A stretch of 64,000 nucleotides of DNA. It comes from Pseudidiomarina piscicola (GTDB lineage: Bacteria > Pseudomonadota > Gammaproteobacteria > Enterobacterales > Alteromonadaceae). The stretch spans positions 62,001 through 126,000 of the forward strand of contig NZ_CADCXY010000004.1 of the NCBI RefSeq assembly GCF_902806985.1. The letters are read 5' to 3'. A model generated the notes under the pieces. That model saw nothing but the letters and a program-made list of their open reading frames with translations, was not told where the DNA came from and searched no databases. Below, piece after piece: positions 26,519 to 35,814 of this stretch (position 1 is the stretch's first letter; every line of letters starts with the position of its first letter). The translations under genes were made by a program, and so were the position numbers.

Positions 26519-27843
26519 TGACGTCGACGGTTGTTGTTCGCGAATATGCCTATTTGACCACTGCACCGGTAGTGGTGAACACACTCGATCGCGCACATAT
26601 TAGCGAGTCGGCATTTCGTTGGCTCGTTGAACTTGGGCAGCAATTTCGGCGCAATGGCCTACCGTTATTTGAGCTTGATAGTCAGAAGCTTCTTCGTTTG
26701 GATAATTACGTCGGCGTGCTTGAGTCACCCTGTGGAACGGTGATTGAGGTGCTACCGAAGCACACAACAGAACAAACTTCCGCGGCCGAAGCTCGCGCTT
26801 TGCTAAAACGGCTAATCAAAACCTCAATGCAACTTTCAGTGCGCGAGGCAGACTTTGCCGATGTTGAGCGATTTGAAATGCCGATTCGCGAGTGGCTTAT
26901 TACTTATTTTTTGAGTGAGCTGGAAGTTTTACTAAAGCGAGGTCTGCAGTTCGATTACCAAGTTCGAGAGGAAGAAGCACGCTTCTTGCGCGGCCAAATG
27001 GATATCGCAAAACAACTGCGCCAGCCACCCGGAAAAGCGCATGTATTCAATATTCGCCATGACTTGTTTTTACCGGATAGACCAGAGAACCGTCTTATCA
27101 AATCTGCGCTTGTTGCTGTGTGCTCAGCCACTCAAGACAACGACAACTGGCGGTTAGCTCACGAGATGCTCTCACAACTCCTACAATTGCCCGAATCGTC
27201 GGACCCTAGGGCTGATTTCAAATCTTGGTCAACAGACCGCTTGTTGACGCATTACCGACCAATTAAGCCTTGGTGTGAGTTTATCCTCAACCAACATGTT
27301 CCACTTTCTGTCTCTGGTGGCTGGCGCGGCATAAGCATGCTCTTCCCAATGGAAAAGCTGTTTGAGAACTATGTTGCTGAACAGCTTCGACGAGCCATCG
27401 GCAGCAAGGGCACTGTCAGAACCCAGCTTGCTACCGAGTACCTTTGCCAACATAAGGGCAAAGGAGTGTTTAAGTTAATACCGGATATAGAGGTTGTCAT
27501 TGGTGACAAGCGCTGGATCCTGGATACCAAGTGGAAGCTACTTGATGTATACGATGGTGGTTCAACTTACGGGCTGAGTGAACGGGACTTTTACCAGATG
27601 TTGGCGTATGGAAATCAGCTACTAGGATGCTCGGGTCATTTAATGCTGGTCTACCCTGCCTGGGACAAGTTTCAAGCCTCTAAAAATATTGAGCTATTTC
27701 ATTTTAGTCAGACTTTAACTTTATCCGTATCCAGCTTCTGCCTAACTAAGGACTCATTAGCATCCACAACTGAAGTGTATCGAAAACTCCTGAATAACGA
27801 ACTCAGTGAAGAGGCACATACCTCGAGACGCTCAGCACGTTGA
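26518..27843 (+). CDS. mcrC: McrC-like nuclease subunit
   Basis: A 441-residue protein of the McrC family: an N-terminal beta-rich region (FELDSQKLLRLDNYVGVLESPCGTVIEVLPKH), a helical middle, and a PD-(D/E)XK site in the C-terminal third (KLIPDIEVVIGDKRWILDTKWKLLD, giving the Asp and the D-x-K). A conserved FPMEKLFENYVAEQL comes just before it. It cuts DNA together with McrB. The overlap with mcrB is one base. A gap of 145 bases with no gene separates it from hsdR. Confidence 0.9.
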   Translation: MTSTVVVREYAYLTTAPVVVNTLDRAHISESAFRWLVELGQQFRRNGLPLFELDSQKLLRLDNYVGVLESPCGTVIEVLPKHTTEQTSAAEARALLKRLIKTSMQLSVREADFADVERFEMPIREWLITYFLSELEVLLKRGLQFDYQVREEEARFLRGQMDIAKQLRQPPGKAHVFNIRHDLFLPDRPENRLIKSALVAVCSATQDNDNWRLAHEMLSQLLQLPESSDPRADFKSWSTDRLLTHYRPIKPWCEFILNQHVPLSVSGGWRGISMLFPMEKLFENYVAEQLRRAIGSKGTVRTQLATEYLCQHKGKGVFKLIPDIEVVIGDKRWILDTKWKLLDVYDGGSTYGLSERDFYQMLAYGNQLLGCSGHLMLVYPAWDKFQASKNIELFHFSQTLTLSVSSFCLTKDSLASTTEVYRKLLNNELSEEAHTSRRSAR

Positions 27844-27988
27844 AACAGAAGTGTCTGACTTCAATTCGAATATGTTGTGATACAGACTCAAAGTGATAGA
27901 TTAATTAACAGTAACAAAAGATAGTGTTAACAACTAAGCGAACTGCTACTTGAGCAGGCTCCGAATAAAAGCGAACACAAGGAATGTC

Positions 27989-30900
27989 ATGACCTTCAGT
28001 ACGAATAAATTCAACGAAGATAGCCGGGTCAAAATACCAGCAATACTGCACCTGATGCGCTTAGGCTATCGGTATCTATCACTCAAGGGTCAAACCTGGG
28101 ACTTAGATACCAATATCTTCCCGGATTTATTCAAAGCGGCTATTGGAAAAATTAACCCCGGTATTGAAGATGCCGAAGTAGGCCGTTTATTCGACGATGT
28201 CAAACTGCTGCTTGATAACGAAGACCTTGGCCGTGCTTTTTTTGAGCGCTTGTCTGAACGATCAAACACCAAACTGATCGATTTAGAAAACTTCAACAAT
28301 AACAGTTTTCATGTTGTCACCGAGCTGACTTGTCAGAATGGTGATGAAGAGTTCCGCCCAGATATCACTGTGTTGATTAACGGAATGCCGCTGGTGTTTA
28401 TTGAGGTGAAAAAGCCCAATAACCGCGAAGGTATTCTGGCCGAGCGTGACCGCATCAACAAACGCTTTCAGAACCCTAAATTCAAGCGTTTTGCTAACAT
28501 CACCCAGTTTATGATTTTCTCCAATAACATGGAGTACGACGACGGCGACCCTGAACCAGTACAAGGTGCCTTCTACGCCAGTAGCTCATATAATAAGCCT
28601 GTTTTTAACTATTTCCGCGAAGAAGAAGTATTAAACTTAACCGCGCTGCTTAAACCTTTGCCGGATGAAGATGAACTTAAAGTTTTAAAAGACAATAATC
28701 TGGAAGTGATCCGCAGTAACCCAGAATTTCAAACCAACAAGCAACCCGAGCGCCCAACCAACCGCATTTGTACCTCTTTACTGAGCCGTGAACGCCTAGC
28801 TTTTATCTTGCGCTATGCACTGGCCTATGTATCAGAGTCAGATGGGCTACAAAAGCATATCATGCGCTACCCGCAGTTGTTCGCAACCAAAGCTATTGAA
28901 CAAAAACTAAGCGAAGGTATCAAAAAGGGCATAATCTGGCACACTCAAGGTAGTGGTAAAACCGCTTTAGCCTTTTATAGTGTTCGCTATTTAACCGACT
29001 ACTTCCAAAAACAGCAGATAATTCCAAAGTTTTACTTTATCGTTGACCGGTTAGACCTTCTACAACAAGCACAACGGGAATTTACTGGCCGAGGCCTAAC
29101 CGTGCATATAATTAATTCACGTGATGCGTTTACACGTGATATTAAAGCTACACAGGTGATCCATAACCATTCTGGTAAACCAGAAATTACCGTGGTGAAC
29201 ATTCAAAAGTTTAAAGATGATCCGGATGTGGTTAGTACCAATGACTACAACGTGGCAATACAGCGCGTCTACTTTTTGGACGAAGTGCATCGCAGCTACA
29301 ATCCCAAAGGCAGTTTTTTAGCGAATTTAAGTCAATCAGACAAAAACGCCATCAAAATTGGCTTAACTGGTACACCATTATTGGGTGATGACTACAACTC
29401 GCGTGCGTTGTTTGGCGACTACATTCACAAGTACTATTACAATGCTTCAATAGCCGATGGTTACACTTTGCGCTTAATTCGCGAAGAAATCAGCACACAA
29501 TACAAAATCGAACTACAGAAAGCCCTTGAAGAAGCCGAAGTCAAAATGGGAGATGTGGACCGTAAATTAATATACGCTCACCCAAGCTTTGTAGAGCCCA
29601 TGCTAGCTTATATTGTGAATGACTTTGAAAAAAGCAGAGGTGCTTTGAACGAATCTAGCATTGGCGGGATGGTCATCTGTGATAGTTCAGACCAAGCAAA
29701 GCAGATGTTCGAAATATTCAATGAGGTTTATTCCCAATCACCAATTTTACCGCAAATGTCTGGAGACCAAACACCAGTATTGCAAGAAGCTGCCGAACCA
29801 CCGCCAATCACCTATGGAGGCGCTGCTAAACAAGCACAAAAGGTAAAAAACGCGGCTCTGATTTTGCATGACATAGGCACCAAAGAAGAGCGTAAAGATT
29901 GGGTAGAGGACTTTAAAGCAGGTAAAATCGACTTTCTGTTTGTCTATAACATGCTTCTCACAGGCTTTGATGCTAAGCGGCTGAAAAAGCTATACCTAGG
30001 TAGAGTGATCCGCAAACATAATTTGCTACAAGCCCTTACACGGGTAAACCGCACGTACAAAGATTTCCGCTACGGTTATGTCGTGGATTTCGCTGATATT
30101 CGACAAGAGTTTGATGCAACGAACAAAGCCTATTTTGAAGAGCTACAGTCGGAGTTAGGCGATGAGATGGAGCATTACTCACACCTATTTAAATCTCAGG
30201 AAGAGATCGTACAAGAAATTGAGCATATCAAAGACGTTCTGTTTCGTTTTAATACCGACAACATGGAAGAGTTTTGCAACCAAATCAGCCAAATTCAAGA
30301 CCGTGATACCATTTTAGCGCTGAAAAAGGCCCTCGCCGATGCTCGCAGCCTGTATAATTTGATCCGCTTGCAAGGTGATTATGACTTTCTGGATGAACTG
30401 GATTTTGCCAAGCTCAATGTACTTTACCGTGAAACCAGCAACCACCTAGACTTACTCAACCTTAAAAATGATTTAGAAAGCGGCCAAGATACCAGTACCC
30501 TGCTAAACCGCGCCTTGGAAGACATTATTTTCAAGTTTGTTAAAATTGGCGAAGAAGAACTGGTACTTGCCGACAAGCTTAAAAACACCCTGCGCCAAAC
30601 ACGCGAAGCCTTAGCTAGCAATTTTGACCAACAAGACCCGAAGTTTATAACCTTAAAAGAAGAACTAGAGCGCTTATTTAAGAAGAAAAACTTAAGTGAA
30701 GTCACCCAAGAGGAAATGGTTGCCAATATTGATGCCCTGAATAAAATACACGACCGCGTCAAAGAGCTAAACCGCGAAAACAATCAGCTAAGGCAAAAAT
30801 ACCTCGGCGATGCTAAATACACGCGTATCCATAAACGCCTTCAAGAACGTCAGCGGAGGCAATGTGATATCAGCGAGTCCGAGCGTAAAATATTTGAAGC

Positions 30901-31120
30901 CCTCGCGGGTGTGAAGCAAGATGCTGACGAACAGGTACTCAACAACAGCCAAGTGCTCGATAACGAAAACTACTTCGAGCGCCAGATGATGCCGCTCGTG
31001 ATAGCACGCTTTATGAAAGAGCAAAAGATTAAACTCAACTCCGATGCCTCACGTTATATCAATCACTTGGTCGTCGCCGAATATTTAAAAGAATTTAATA
31101 CCGGCAGCCAAGCTTGGTAA
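27989..31120 (+). CDS. hsdR: Type I restriction endonuclease subunit R
   Basis: A 1043-residue motor-nuclease. The N-terminal nuclease domain has FRPDITVLINGMPLVFIEVKKP (Asp ... E-x-K). The helicase part has Walker A TQGSGKT at 319-325, LDEVHRS, and LTGTPL, with a coiled C-terminal tail that docks on the methyltransferase. ATG 27989 has AAGGA; an upstream TTG at 27950 is open but weaker. HsdR moves along DNA and cuts it when the site is unmodified. hsdM and hsdS follow in order. Confidence 0.94.
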   Translation: MTFSTNKFNEDSRVKIPAILHLMRLGYRYLSLKGQTWDLDTNIFPDLFKAAIGKINPGIEDAEVGRLFDDVKLLLDNEDLGRAFFERLSERSNTKLIDLENFNNNSFHVVTELTCQNGDEEFRPDITVLINGMPLVFIEVKKPNNREGILAERDRINKRFQNPKFKRFANITQFMIFSNNMEYDDGDPEPVQGAFYASSSYNKPVFNYFREEEVLNLTALLKPLPDEDELKVLKDNNLEVIRSNPEFQTNKQPERPTNRICTSLLSRERLAFILRYALAYVSESDGLQKHIMRYPQLFATKAIEQKLSEGIKKGIIWHTQGSGKTALAFYSVRYLTDYFQKQQIIPKFYFIVDRLDLLQQAQREFTGRGLTVHIINSRDAFTRDIKATQVIHNHSGKPEITVVNIQKFKDDPDVVSTNDYNVAIQRVYFLDEVHRSYNPKGSFLANLSQSDKNAIKIGLTGTPLLGDDYNSRALFGDYIHKYYYNASIADGYTLRLIREEISTQYKIELQKALEEAEVKMGDVDRKLIYAHPSFVEPMLAYIVNDFEKSRGALNESSIGGMVICDSSDQAKQMFEIFNEVYSQSPILPQMSGDQTPVLQEAAEPPPITYGGAAKQAQKVKNAALILHDIGTKEERKDWVEDFKAGKIDFLFVYNMLLTGFDAKRLKKLYLGRVIRKHNLLQALTRVNRTYKDFRYGYVVDFADIRQEFDATNKAYFEELQSELGDEMEHYSHLFKSQEEIVQEIEHIKDVLFRFNTDNMEEFCNQISQIQDRDTILALKKALADARSLYNLIRLQGDYDFLDELDFAKLNVLYRETSNHLDLLNLKNDLESGQDTSTLLNRALEDIIFKFVKIGEEELVLADKLKNTLRQTREALASNFDQQDPKFITLKEELERLFKKKNLSEVTQEEMVANIDALNKIHDRVKELNRENNQLRQKYLGDAKYTRIHKRLQERQRRQCDISESERKIFEALAGVKQDADEQVLNNSQVLDNENYFERQMMPLVIARFMKEQKIKLNSDASRYINHLVVAEYLKEFNTGSQAW

Positions 31121-31177
31121 CATTTGCTTCGTCATTGATAACTACGCCGGTAAAACTTATTAGGAAGTAAAAACTAA

Positions 31178-32815
31178 ATGGTTGAATTAGAATTTCAGCA
31201 AAAAACCAAAACTCTGATTGATAGCTTAAAAAGCATTTGCGCCAACTATGGTTTAGGTAACGACGGTAACGAATTTAAAATCATTACCCAAACCTTTTTG
31301 TACAAGTTTTTAAACGACAAATTTGCATTTGAAGCCAAAAAACTGGACGACAACATCGCCACAGCCGATAAGTGGGAAGATGCACTCGCGGCCATGTCAG
31401 AAGACGACCTCGACATGCTGCAACTGCAAATGGGCGGCGATACAGCACGGCTAAAACCGCAACATTTTATCAGCTACCTGTTTAGCCAACAAAACACACC
31501 TGACTTTGCCAAACTTTTTGACGACACGCTAATCGACATAGCTATTACCAATAACGATGTATTCGCGGTAAAAACAGATGGCGGTGCAAAAGTGGTGCTG
31601 TTCGACCGCATCAGCCAATACATTGCAGACGACTCTAAACGCGATGCCTTCTGCCGGGCAATCATCAACAAACTGGTGGAGTTCAGCTTTGAGCGTATTT
31701 TCATCCAAAAATTTGACTTCTACGCCACCATCTTTGAATACCTGATCAAAGACTACAACAGTAATTCCGGCGGTAAATACGCCGAGTACTTTACACCACA
31801 TGCGGTAGCACGCATCATGGCCGAAATCCTAGTTCCAAAAGATCAACGTGGCACAGTGCGCAATGTCAGCTGTTATGATCCATCCGCAGGTTCCGGCACT
31901 TTGTTAATGAACGTGGCTCATGCGATTGGCGAAAACCGCTGTAGCATTTACACGCAGGATATTTCACAAAAATCCTCCAACTTGCTGCGTTTAAACCTAA
32001 TCTTAAATAACTTGGTACACTCCATTCCGAATGTTATCCAGGGTAATACTATTCAACACCCGTACCATAAAGATGGCAAGGAACTGAAACGCTTTGACTA
32101 TATCGTTTCAAATCCGCCGTTTAAGCTGGACTTCAGCGATTTTAGGGATGAACTAGACAGTAAGGAAAACAAAGAGCGCTTTTTTGCTGGCATCCCCAAA
32201 GCGCCAGCGAAAGCCAAAGACAAAATGGCAATCTATTCGCTATTTTTACAACACATTATCACTTCGCTTAAACCTGGAGGCAAAGCGGCTGTCGTAGTCC
32301 CCACCGGTTTTATTACCGCACAATCAGGTATCGATAAAAAAATCCGTGAGCATTTGGTGAAAAACAAGATGCTCGCTGGTGTAGTTTCTATGCCATCCAA
32401 TATTTTCGCGACTACCGGCACTAACGTGTCGATCCTGTTTATCGATGCCAGCAACGATGGCGATGTGGTGCTGGTAGATGGTTCAAACTTGGGTGAAAAG
32501 GTCAAAGACGGCAAAAACCAAAAAACCGTATTAACCGCCGGTGAAGAACAAAAGATTATTGATGTATTTAATGGTAAACAAGCGGTAGAAGATTTTTCTG
32601 TTGCGGTAAGTTACAGCGACATCGAAGCCAAAAATTACTCGTTAAGTGCAGGCCAGTACTTTGATGTCAAAATTGAATATGTGGATATTACTCCAGAGCA
32701 GTTTGCTGAAAAGATGCAAGGCTTTACCAGCAACTTAGATAGCCTGTTTAGTCAATCTCGTGAATTAGAAACGGAGATTAAAAAGCAGTTGGCGGGGTTG
32801 AAGTATGTTATGTAG
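31178..32815 (+). CDS. hsdM: Type I modification methylase subunit M
   Basis: A 545-residue N6-adenine methylase. The SAM motif is DPSAGSGTLLMNV and the catalytic motif NPPF (IVSNPPFKLDF). The N-terminal helical domain (residues about 1-150) and C-terminal helices contact HsdS. AGGAAG precedes the start. It overlaps hsdS by 11 bases, so translation is coupled. Confidence 0.95.
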   Translation: MVELEFQQKTKTLIDSLKSICANYGLGNDGNEFKIITQTFLYKFLNDKFAFEAKKLDDNIATADKWEDALAAMSEDDLDMLQLQMGGDTARLKPQHFISYLFSQQNTPDFAKLFDDTLIDIAITNNDVFAVKTDGGAKVVLFDRISQYIADDSKRDAFCRAIINKLVEFSFERIFIQKFDFYATIFEYLIKDYNSNSGGKYAEYFTPHAVARIMAEILVPKDQRGTVRNVSCYDPSAGSGTLLMNVAHAIGENRCSIYTQDISQKSSNLLRLNLILNNLVHSIPNVIQGNTIQHPYHKDGKELKRFDYIVSNPPFKLDFSDFRDELDSKENKERFFAGIPKAPAKAKDKMAIYSLFLQHIITSLKPGGKAAVVVPTGFITAQSGIDKKIREHLVKNKMLAGVVSMPSNIFATTGTNVSILFIDASNDGDVVLVDGSNLGEKVKDGKNQKTVLTAGEEQKIIDVFNGKQAVEDFSVAVSYSDIEAKNYSLSAGQYFDVKIEYVDITPEQFAEKMQGFTSNLDSLFSQSRELETEIKKQLAGLKYVM

Positions 32816-34061
32816 CTCTTGGACATATGTTCCTGGTAATGAGTATTGTACAAAAATCACCGATGGAACACATGACTCCCCAAAACAAGCTGAGTATGGG
32901 AAACCACTTATCACCTCCAAGCATATAAAGGGTGACGTGATCGATTTTGATACTGCTTACCTAATAAGTGAACATGACTTCAATGAGATCAACAAAAGAA
33001 GCAAGGTTGATCAGTGGGATGTCATTATCAGCATGATCGGGGCTTATTGTGGTTTCTGTTTTATTGAAAGCAATGAAGAAATAGACTATGCCGTAAAAAA
33101 TGTTGGTTTATTTAAAGCTGGCTCTGAGGTTAATGCCAAGTGGCTCTACTACTATCTCAAATCACCAATAGGCAAAGCCCATCTTGATGCAGTGAAAAGT
33201 GGTTCAACACAACCATATATAGCGTTGGGTGCACTTAGGAACCTTCCAATTCTCGTCCCTAAGAAAGATGAAGTTAAGGAAAAAATAGTTGCTATTTTAG
33301 ATGCGATAGATACGAAAGTACGAGTGAATAACCGTATCAACGCCGAGCTGGAAGCGATGGCCAAAACCTTGTACGACTACTGGTTTGTACAGTTTGGCTT
33401 CCCCGATGCCAACGGCAAGCCCTACAAAAGCTCTGGCGGCACAATGGTCTACAACCCAACCCTAAAGCGCGAAATACCGGAGGGGTGGGAAGATTCAACG
33501 ATAGGTGAAATTGAACCCAATATTGTTACAGGGAAAACACCCTCGAAAGATAATCCTGAGTATTTTGGCGGTAATGTGCCATTTATCACAATTGGTGATA
33601 TTCGAGGGAATACATATATCGTTTCCACCGAAGAAACACTTACAGCCAGTGGCGCGGCAACCCAGAAAAACAAATTTTTGCCAGAAGATAGTATCTGTGT
33701 AACCTGTATAGCCAGCCCTGGTTTAGTTGGTTTTGTGACCACACCAGCACAAACAAATCAGCAAATTAACTCTGTAGTTTGTAGTAATAAGATCAGTAAA
33801 TATTATTTGTATTTTGCTATTAAAGGGTACTTTGAGGGAGCAAAAGCTAAGACTGGTAACACTTTCTCAAATATGAATAAAGGTGACTTTAGTGCAATCG
33901 TAATTCTGAAACCATCAGATCAAGTATTACAAGACTATCATCAGAAAGCTTACCCATTATTTGAACAGATAAAGCTCAAGTCATTGGAAAATAAACAATT
34001 GGTTAAGCTCCGCGATTGGCTACTCCCCATGCTAATGAACGGCCAAGTAACAATAAAATAA
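32805..34061 (+). CDS. hsdS: Type I specificity subunit S
   Basis: A 418-residue protein with two target-recognition domains (about 1-150 and 215-385), each followed by a conserved helix: KIVAILDAIDTKVRVNNRINAELEAMAKTLYDYWF in the middle and ENKQLVKLRDWLLPMLMNGQVTI at the end. The repeat of LRD/LYDYW-type helices is the hallmark of HsdS. The recognised sequence cannot be predicted. The frame is intact through both domains. Confidence 0.93.
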   Translation: MLCSSWTYVPGNEYCTKITDGTHDSPKQAEYGKPLITSKHIKGDVIDFDTAYLISEHDFNEINKRSKVDQWDVIISMIGAYCGFCFIESNEEIDYAVKNVGLFKAGSEVNAKWLYYYLKSPIGKAHLDAVKSGSTQPYIALGALRNLPILVPKKDEVKEKIVAILDAIDTKVRVNNRINAELEAMAKTLYDYWFVQFGFPDANGKPYKSSGGTMVYNPTLKREIPEGWEDSTIGEIEPNIVTGKTPSKDNPEYFGGNVPFITIGDIRGNTYIVSTEETLTASGAATQKNKFLPEDSICVTCIASPGLVGFVTTPAQTNQQINSVVCSNKISKYYLYFAIKGYFEGAKAKTGNTFSNMNKGDFSAIVILKPSDQVLQDYHQKAYPLFEQIKLKSLENKQLVKLRDWLLPMLMNGQVTIK

Positions 34062-34073
34062 GGATATTGGACG

Positions 34074-34172
34074 ATGACCATAAGCCAAATCGAGATAAGG
34101 AACATCAAAGGCATTTCACATAAATGCTTTAAGGTGCAACTAAAAGCTGACGTCTCCCCTAAGAATAGAACC
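34074..34172 (+). pseudogene. Truncated start of an AAA/SMC-like ATPase gene after hsdS
   Basis: 12 bases after hsdS an ATG opens MTISQIEIRNIKGISHKCFKVQ, the typical first strand-turn-strand of RecF/OLD-type ATPases (IxIxNxKGI). The expected Walker A (G-x-x-G-x-G-K) never appears; after KADVSPKN the sequence becomes transposon-like. The gene was evidently cut by an insertion. It probably was the fourth gene of the type I operon. Confidence 0.65.
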
Positions 34173-34221
34173 ATGACATCGATGAGATTTCCATTAAAAT
34201 GGGTCAAGTGGAGATCTCAAT

Positions 34222-34395
34222 ATGAAAAAACGTTACAGCGAAGAACAAATCATCAAGGCCATCAAAGAGCATGAGGCCGGTGCCAAGGTTGAAGACATTT
34301 GCCGTCGCCTAGGTATATCGAACGGCACTTTTTATAACTGGCGCAGTAAGTACGCTGGTATGGAAGTCAACGAAGCTAAACGCCTACGCGAGCTT
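34222..34395 (+). mobile_element. IS3-family orfA fragment
   Basis: MKKRYSEEQIIKAIKEHEAG...VEDICRRLGISNGTFYNWRSKYAGMEVNEAKRLREL is the DNA-binding OrfA (transposase subunit) of IS3-group elements. It breaks off after LREL, where the Leu-zipper should continue, and no orfB follows. What remains is a decayed insertion-sequence scar. Confidence 0.85.
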
Positions 34396-34417
34396 TGTTC
34401 GAGAGCCGCATCATTGA

Positions 34418-34741
34418 CCTCAGGGAGCCCGCTGGTCTGATCACTTTCGCAAAACCAAAGAGTATGGGTCTGAAGTTTTTGATCTTTCATGTTTTGCTCC
34501 TGGAAGCGTCCCATCTTGGGAGGAGAATCATAAACTAAGAATGACGTTTGTTACAGCTAGCACACTTTCCCCTTGTTTTCAATGTTCTGTTACGTGGGGG
34601 CTTTCATACTATACACAGGCAAGTTTTTGCCTTCCTTTTCTATCTACAGATTATGAAGAATTTCATCTATTCTTAGTGAAACATCTTTTTGGGTACCTCC
34701 GTTTACCTTCTAGACGCGAGAGACCATCCATAATTAATTAG
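34418..34741 (+). pseudogene. Orphan C-terminal coding fragment after the IS scar
   Basis: An open frame with no usable start in its first part encodes HFRKTKEYGSEVFDL ... PSWEENHKLRMTF ... CLPFLSTDYEEFHLFLVKHLFGYLRLPSRRERPSIIN. The sequence has the look of a real protein end (aromatic, mixed charge, natural stop), but I do not recognise it. It may be the tail of the truncated ATPase gene at 34074 or of another gene brought there by a deletion. Confidence 0.45.
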
Positions 34742-34777
34742 AATCACTCAGTATCGCTACAATATGTGTCGCACGAC

Positions 34778-35332
34778 TCAATACAACTCGCTAATTGTTG
34801 CACTAAACCGTCTAACTTTGGGGGCTCTCGCGTTTTTCCCCTTGGTTTTTGCTAAGTAACTACAATGCCATATTGCCTCGAAAAGGTCACTTTCGTTGTC
34901 ACGAGTCAAATTGTAATAACGAGGCTGATGATACCTGCCGTAGGACTGCCAATAAGATTTGATCCAAGTCGCCAGTTGATGTGGGTGCTTAACCTTGCTC
35001 CCATCCAGCACAATGATCACGTGGTAATGTTGTGTGGGCGCATCATGCATCTCCCTTACCCAACATATTCCAACTCGTTTTGAATAGCGATTCTTCCGCA
35101 CCCTGGTTTTTAGCCATTCAATTAGGGCACTTACCTGTCGATTATCCCTCTGGTAGGAGGAACAAGATACATCAAATCTAAGAAGGAACACCTTTCGATG
35201 ATGGTCTAGCATCTGCATTGGCAATTCGATGACGTTACGCAAAATCAAAGAGTCCAACGCGCTACCATTTGCATTGACTTGCCAGTCGATGCCTCTGTGA
35301 TGAAACCAGGTTACCTTTTTATTGTGAGCCAT
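34778..35332 (-). CDS. YagK/YfjJ (inovirus Gp2-like) replication-type protein
   Basis: A 184-residue protein with the YagK/YfjJ C-terminal domain pattern: KVFLLRFDVSC, VGICWVREMHDAPTQHYHVIIVLDG (an H-x-H as in HUH Rep proteins), WIKSYWQSYGRYHQPRYYN, and the end LAKTKGKNARAPKVRRF. Relatives are found in CP4-type cryptic prophages and as Gp2 of inoviruses. It probably helps the island replicate. It lies downstream of alpA on the same strand. Confidence 0.82.
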   Translation of the reverse strand: MAHNKKVTWFHHRGIDWQVNANGSALDSLILRNVIELPMQMLDHHRKVFLLRFDVSCSSYQRDNRQVSALIEWLKTRVRKNRYSKRVGICWVREMHDAPTQHYHVIIVLDGSKVKHPHQLATWIKSYWQSYGRYHQPRYYNLTRDNESDLFEAIWHCSYLAKTKGKNARAPKVRRFSATISELY

Positions 35333-35480
35333 AAGATACTCATAGATATTATTAATTACCTAGTAATTCCCCATGGACTTTGCTCCTCCATGAGCCATGT
35401 TGATTGGGCTAGGTATAAATAATTGCACGCTCAAAAAGTTAGGTTGACGCTCTTAACGGTCCGAGAAAGACACCTGTACA

Positions 35481-35711
35481 TCAAATCAGTCCGTTTTCGG
35501 ACACTTCCTCAATCCACTTTTCAAGATCGCTCAAGCGCCATGCAACGGATCGCTTACCGAGGTAGACACGCTTAGGAAACTTGCCTTGTTTTTCAAGTTC
35601 CCAGCGTCGTTGACGGGCTAACCCGGTAATTGCTCTGCATTCCCGCTCACGAACTAAACGATCTTTAGGTTTTCTTTGTACAGGTATGAAGGTTGTGGTT
35701 TGTATTTTCAT
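35481..35711 (-). CDS. alpA: AlpA-family regulator
   Basis: A 76-residue winged-helix protein of the AlpA/MerR-like type: RERECRAITGLARQRRWELEKQGKFPKRVYLGKRSVAWRLSDLEKWIEE. In P4 and CP4-57 related elements AlpA switches on excision through the integrase. GAGGCAACGAC before the ATG is a good ribosome site. Upstream lies a 13-bp perfect inverted repeat (35770-35813). Confidence 0.9.
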   Translation of the reverse strand: MKIQTTTFIPVQRKPKDRLVRERECRAITGLARQRRWELEKQGKFPKRVYLGKRSVAWRLSDLEKWIEEVSENGLI

Positions 35712-35769
35712 GTCGTTGCCTCTAACAGGTTGTGAATGTCAGAAGCAAATTAACTGATGGGAATCGGCG

Positions 35770-35813
35770 ACATGCGCGCAACATTCACGCCTTCCGTAGG
35801 GTTGCGCGCATGT
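35770..35813. repeat. 13-bp perfect inverted repeat before alpA
   Basis: ACATGCGCGCAAC at 35770-35782 is mirrored exactly by GTTGCGCGCATGT at 35801-35813 with an 18-base spacer. Neither side is followed by a T-run, so it is not an ordinary terminator. It sits right after the stop of the 35815 gene and 59 bases before alpA. It could be an operator, an excision-factor site, or part of a replication origin for the neighbouring Rep-like protein. Confidence 0.75.
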
Positions 35814-35814
35814 T

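Noticed and set aside
34577-34590. Third copy of the attachment core (TCAATGTTCTG)
   Set aside because: Only 11 bases match and they lie inside the orphan coding fragment; no integrase or junction is near, so chance is likely.
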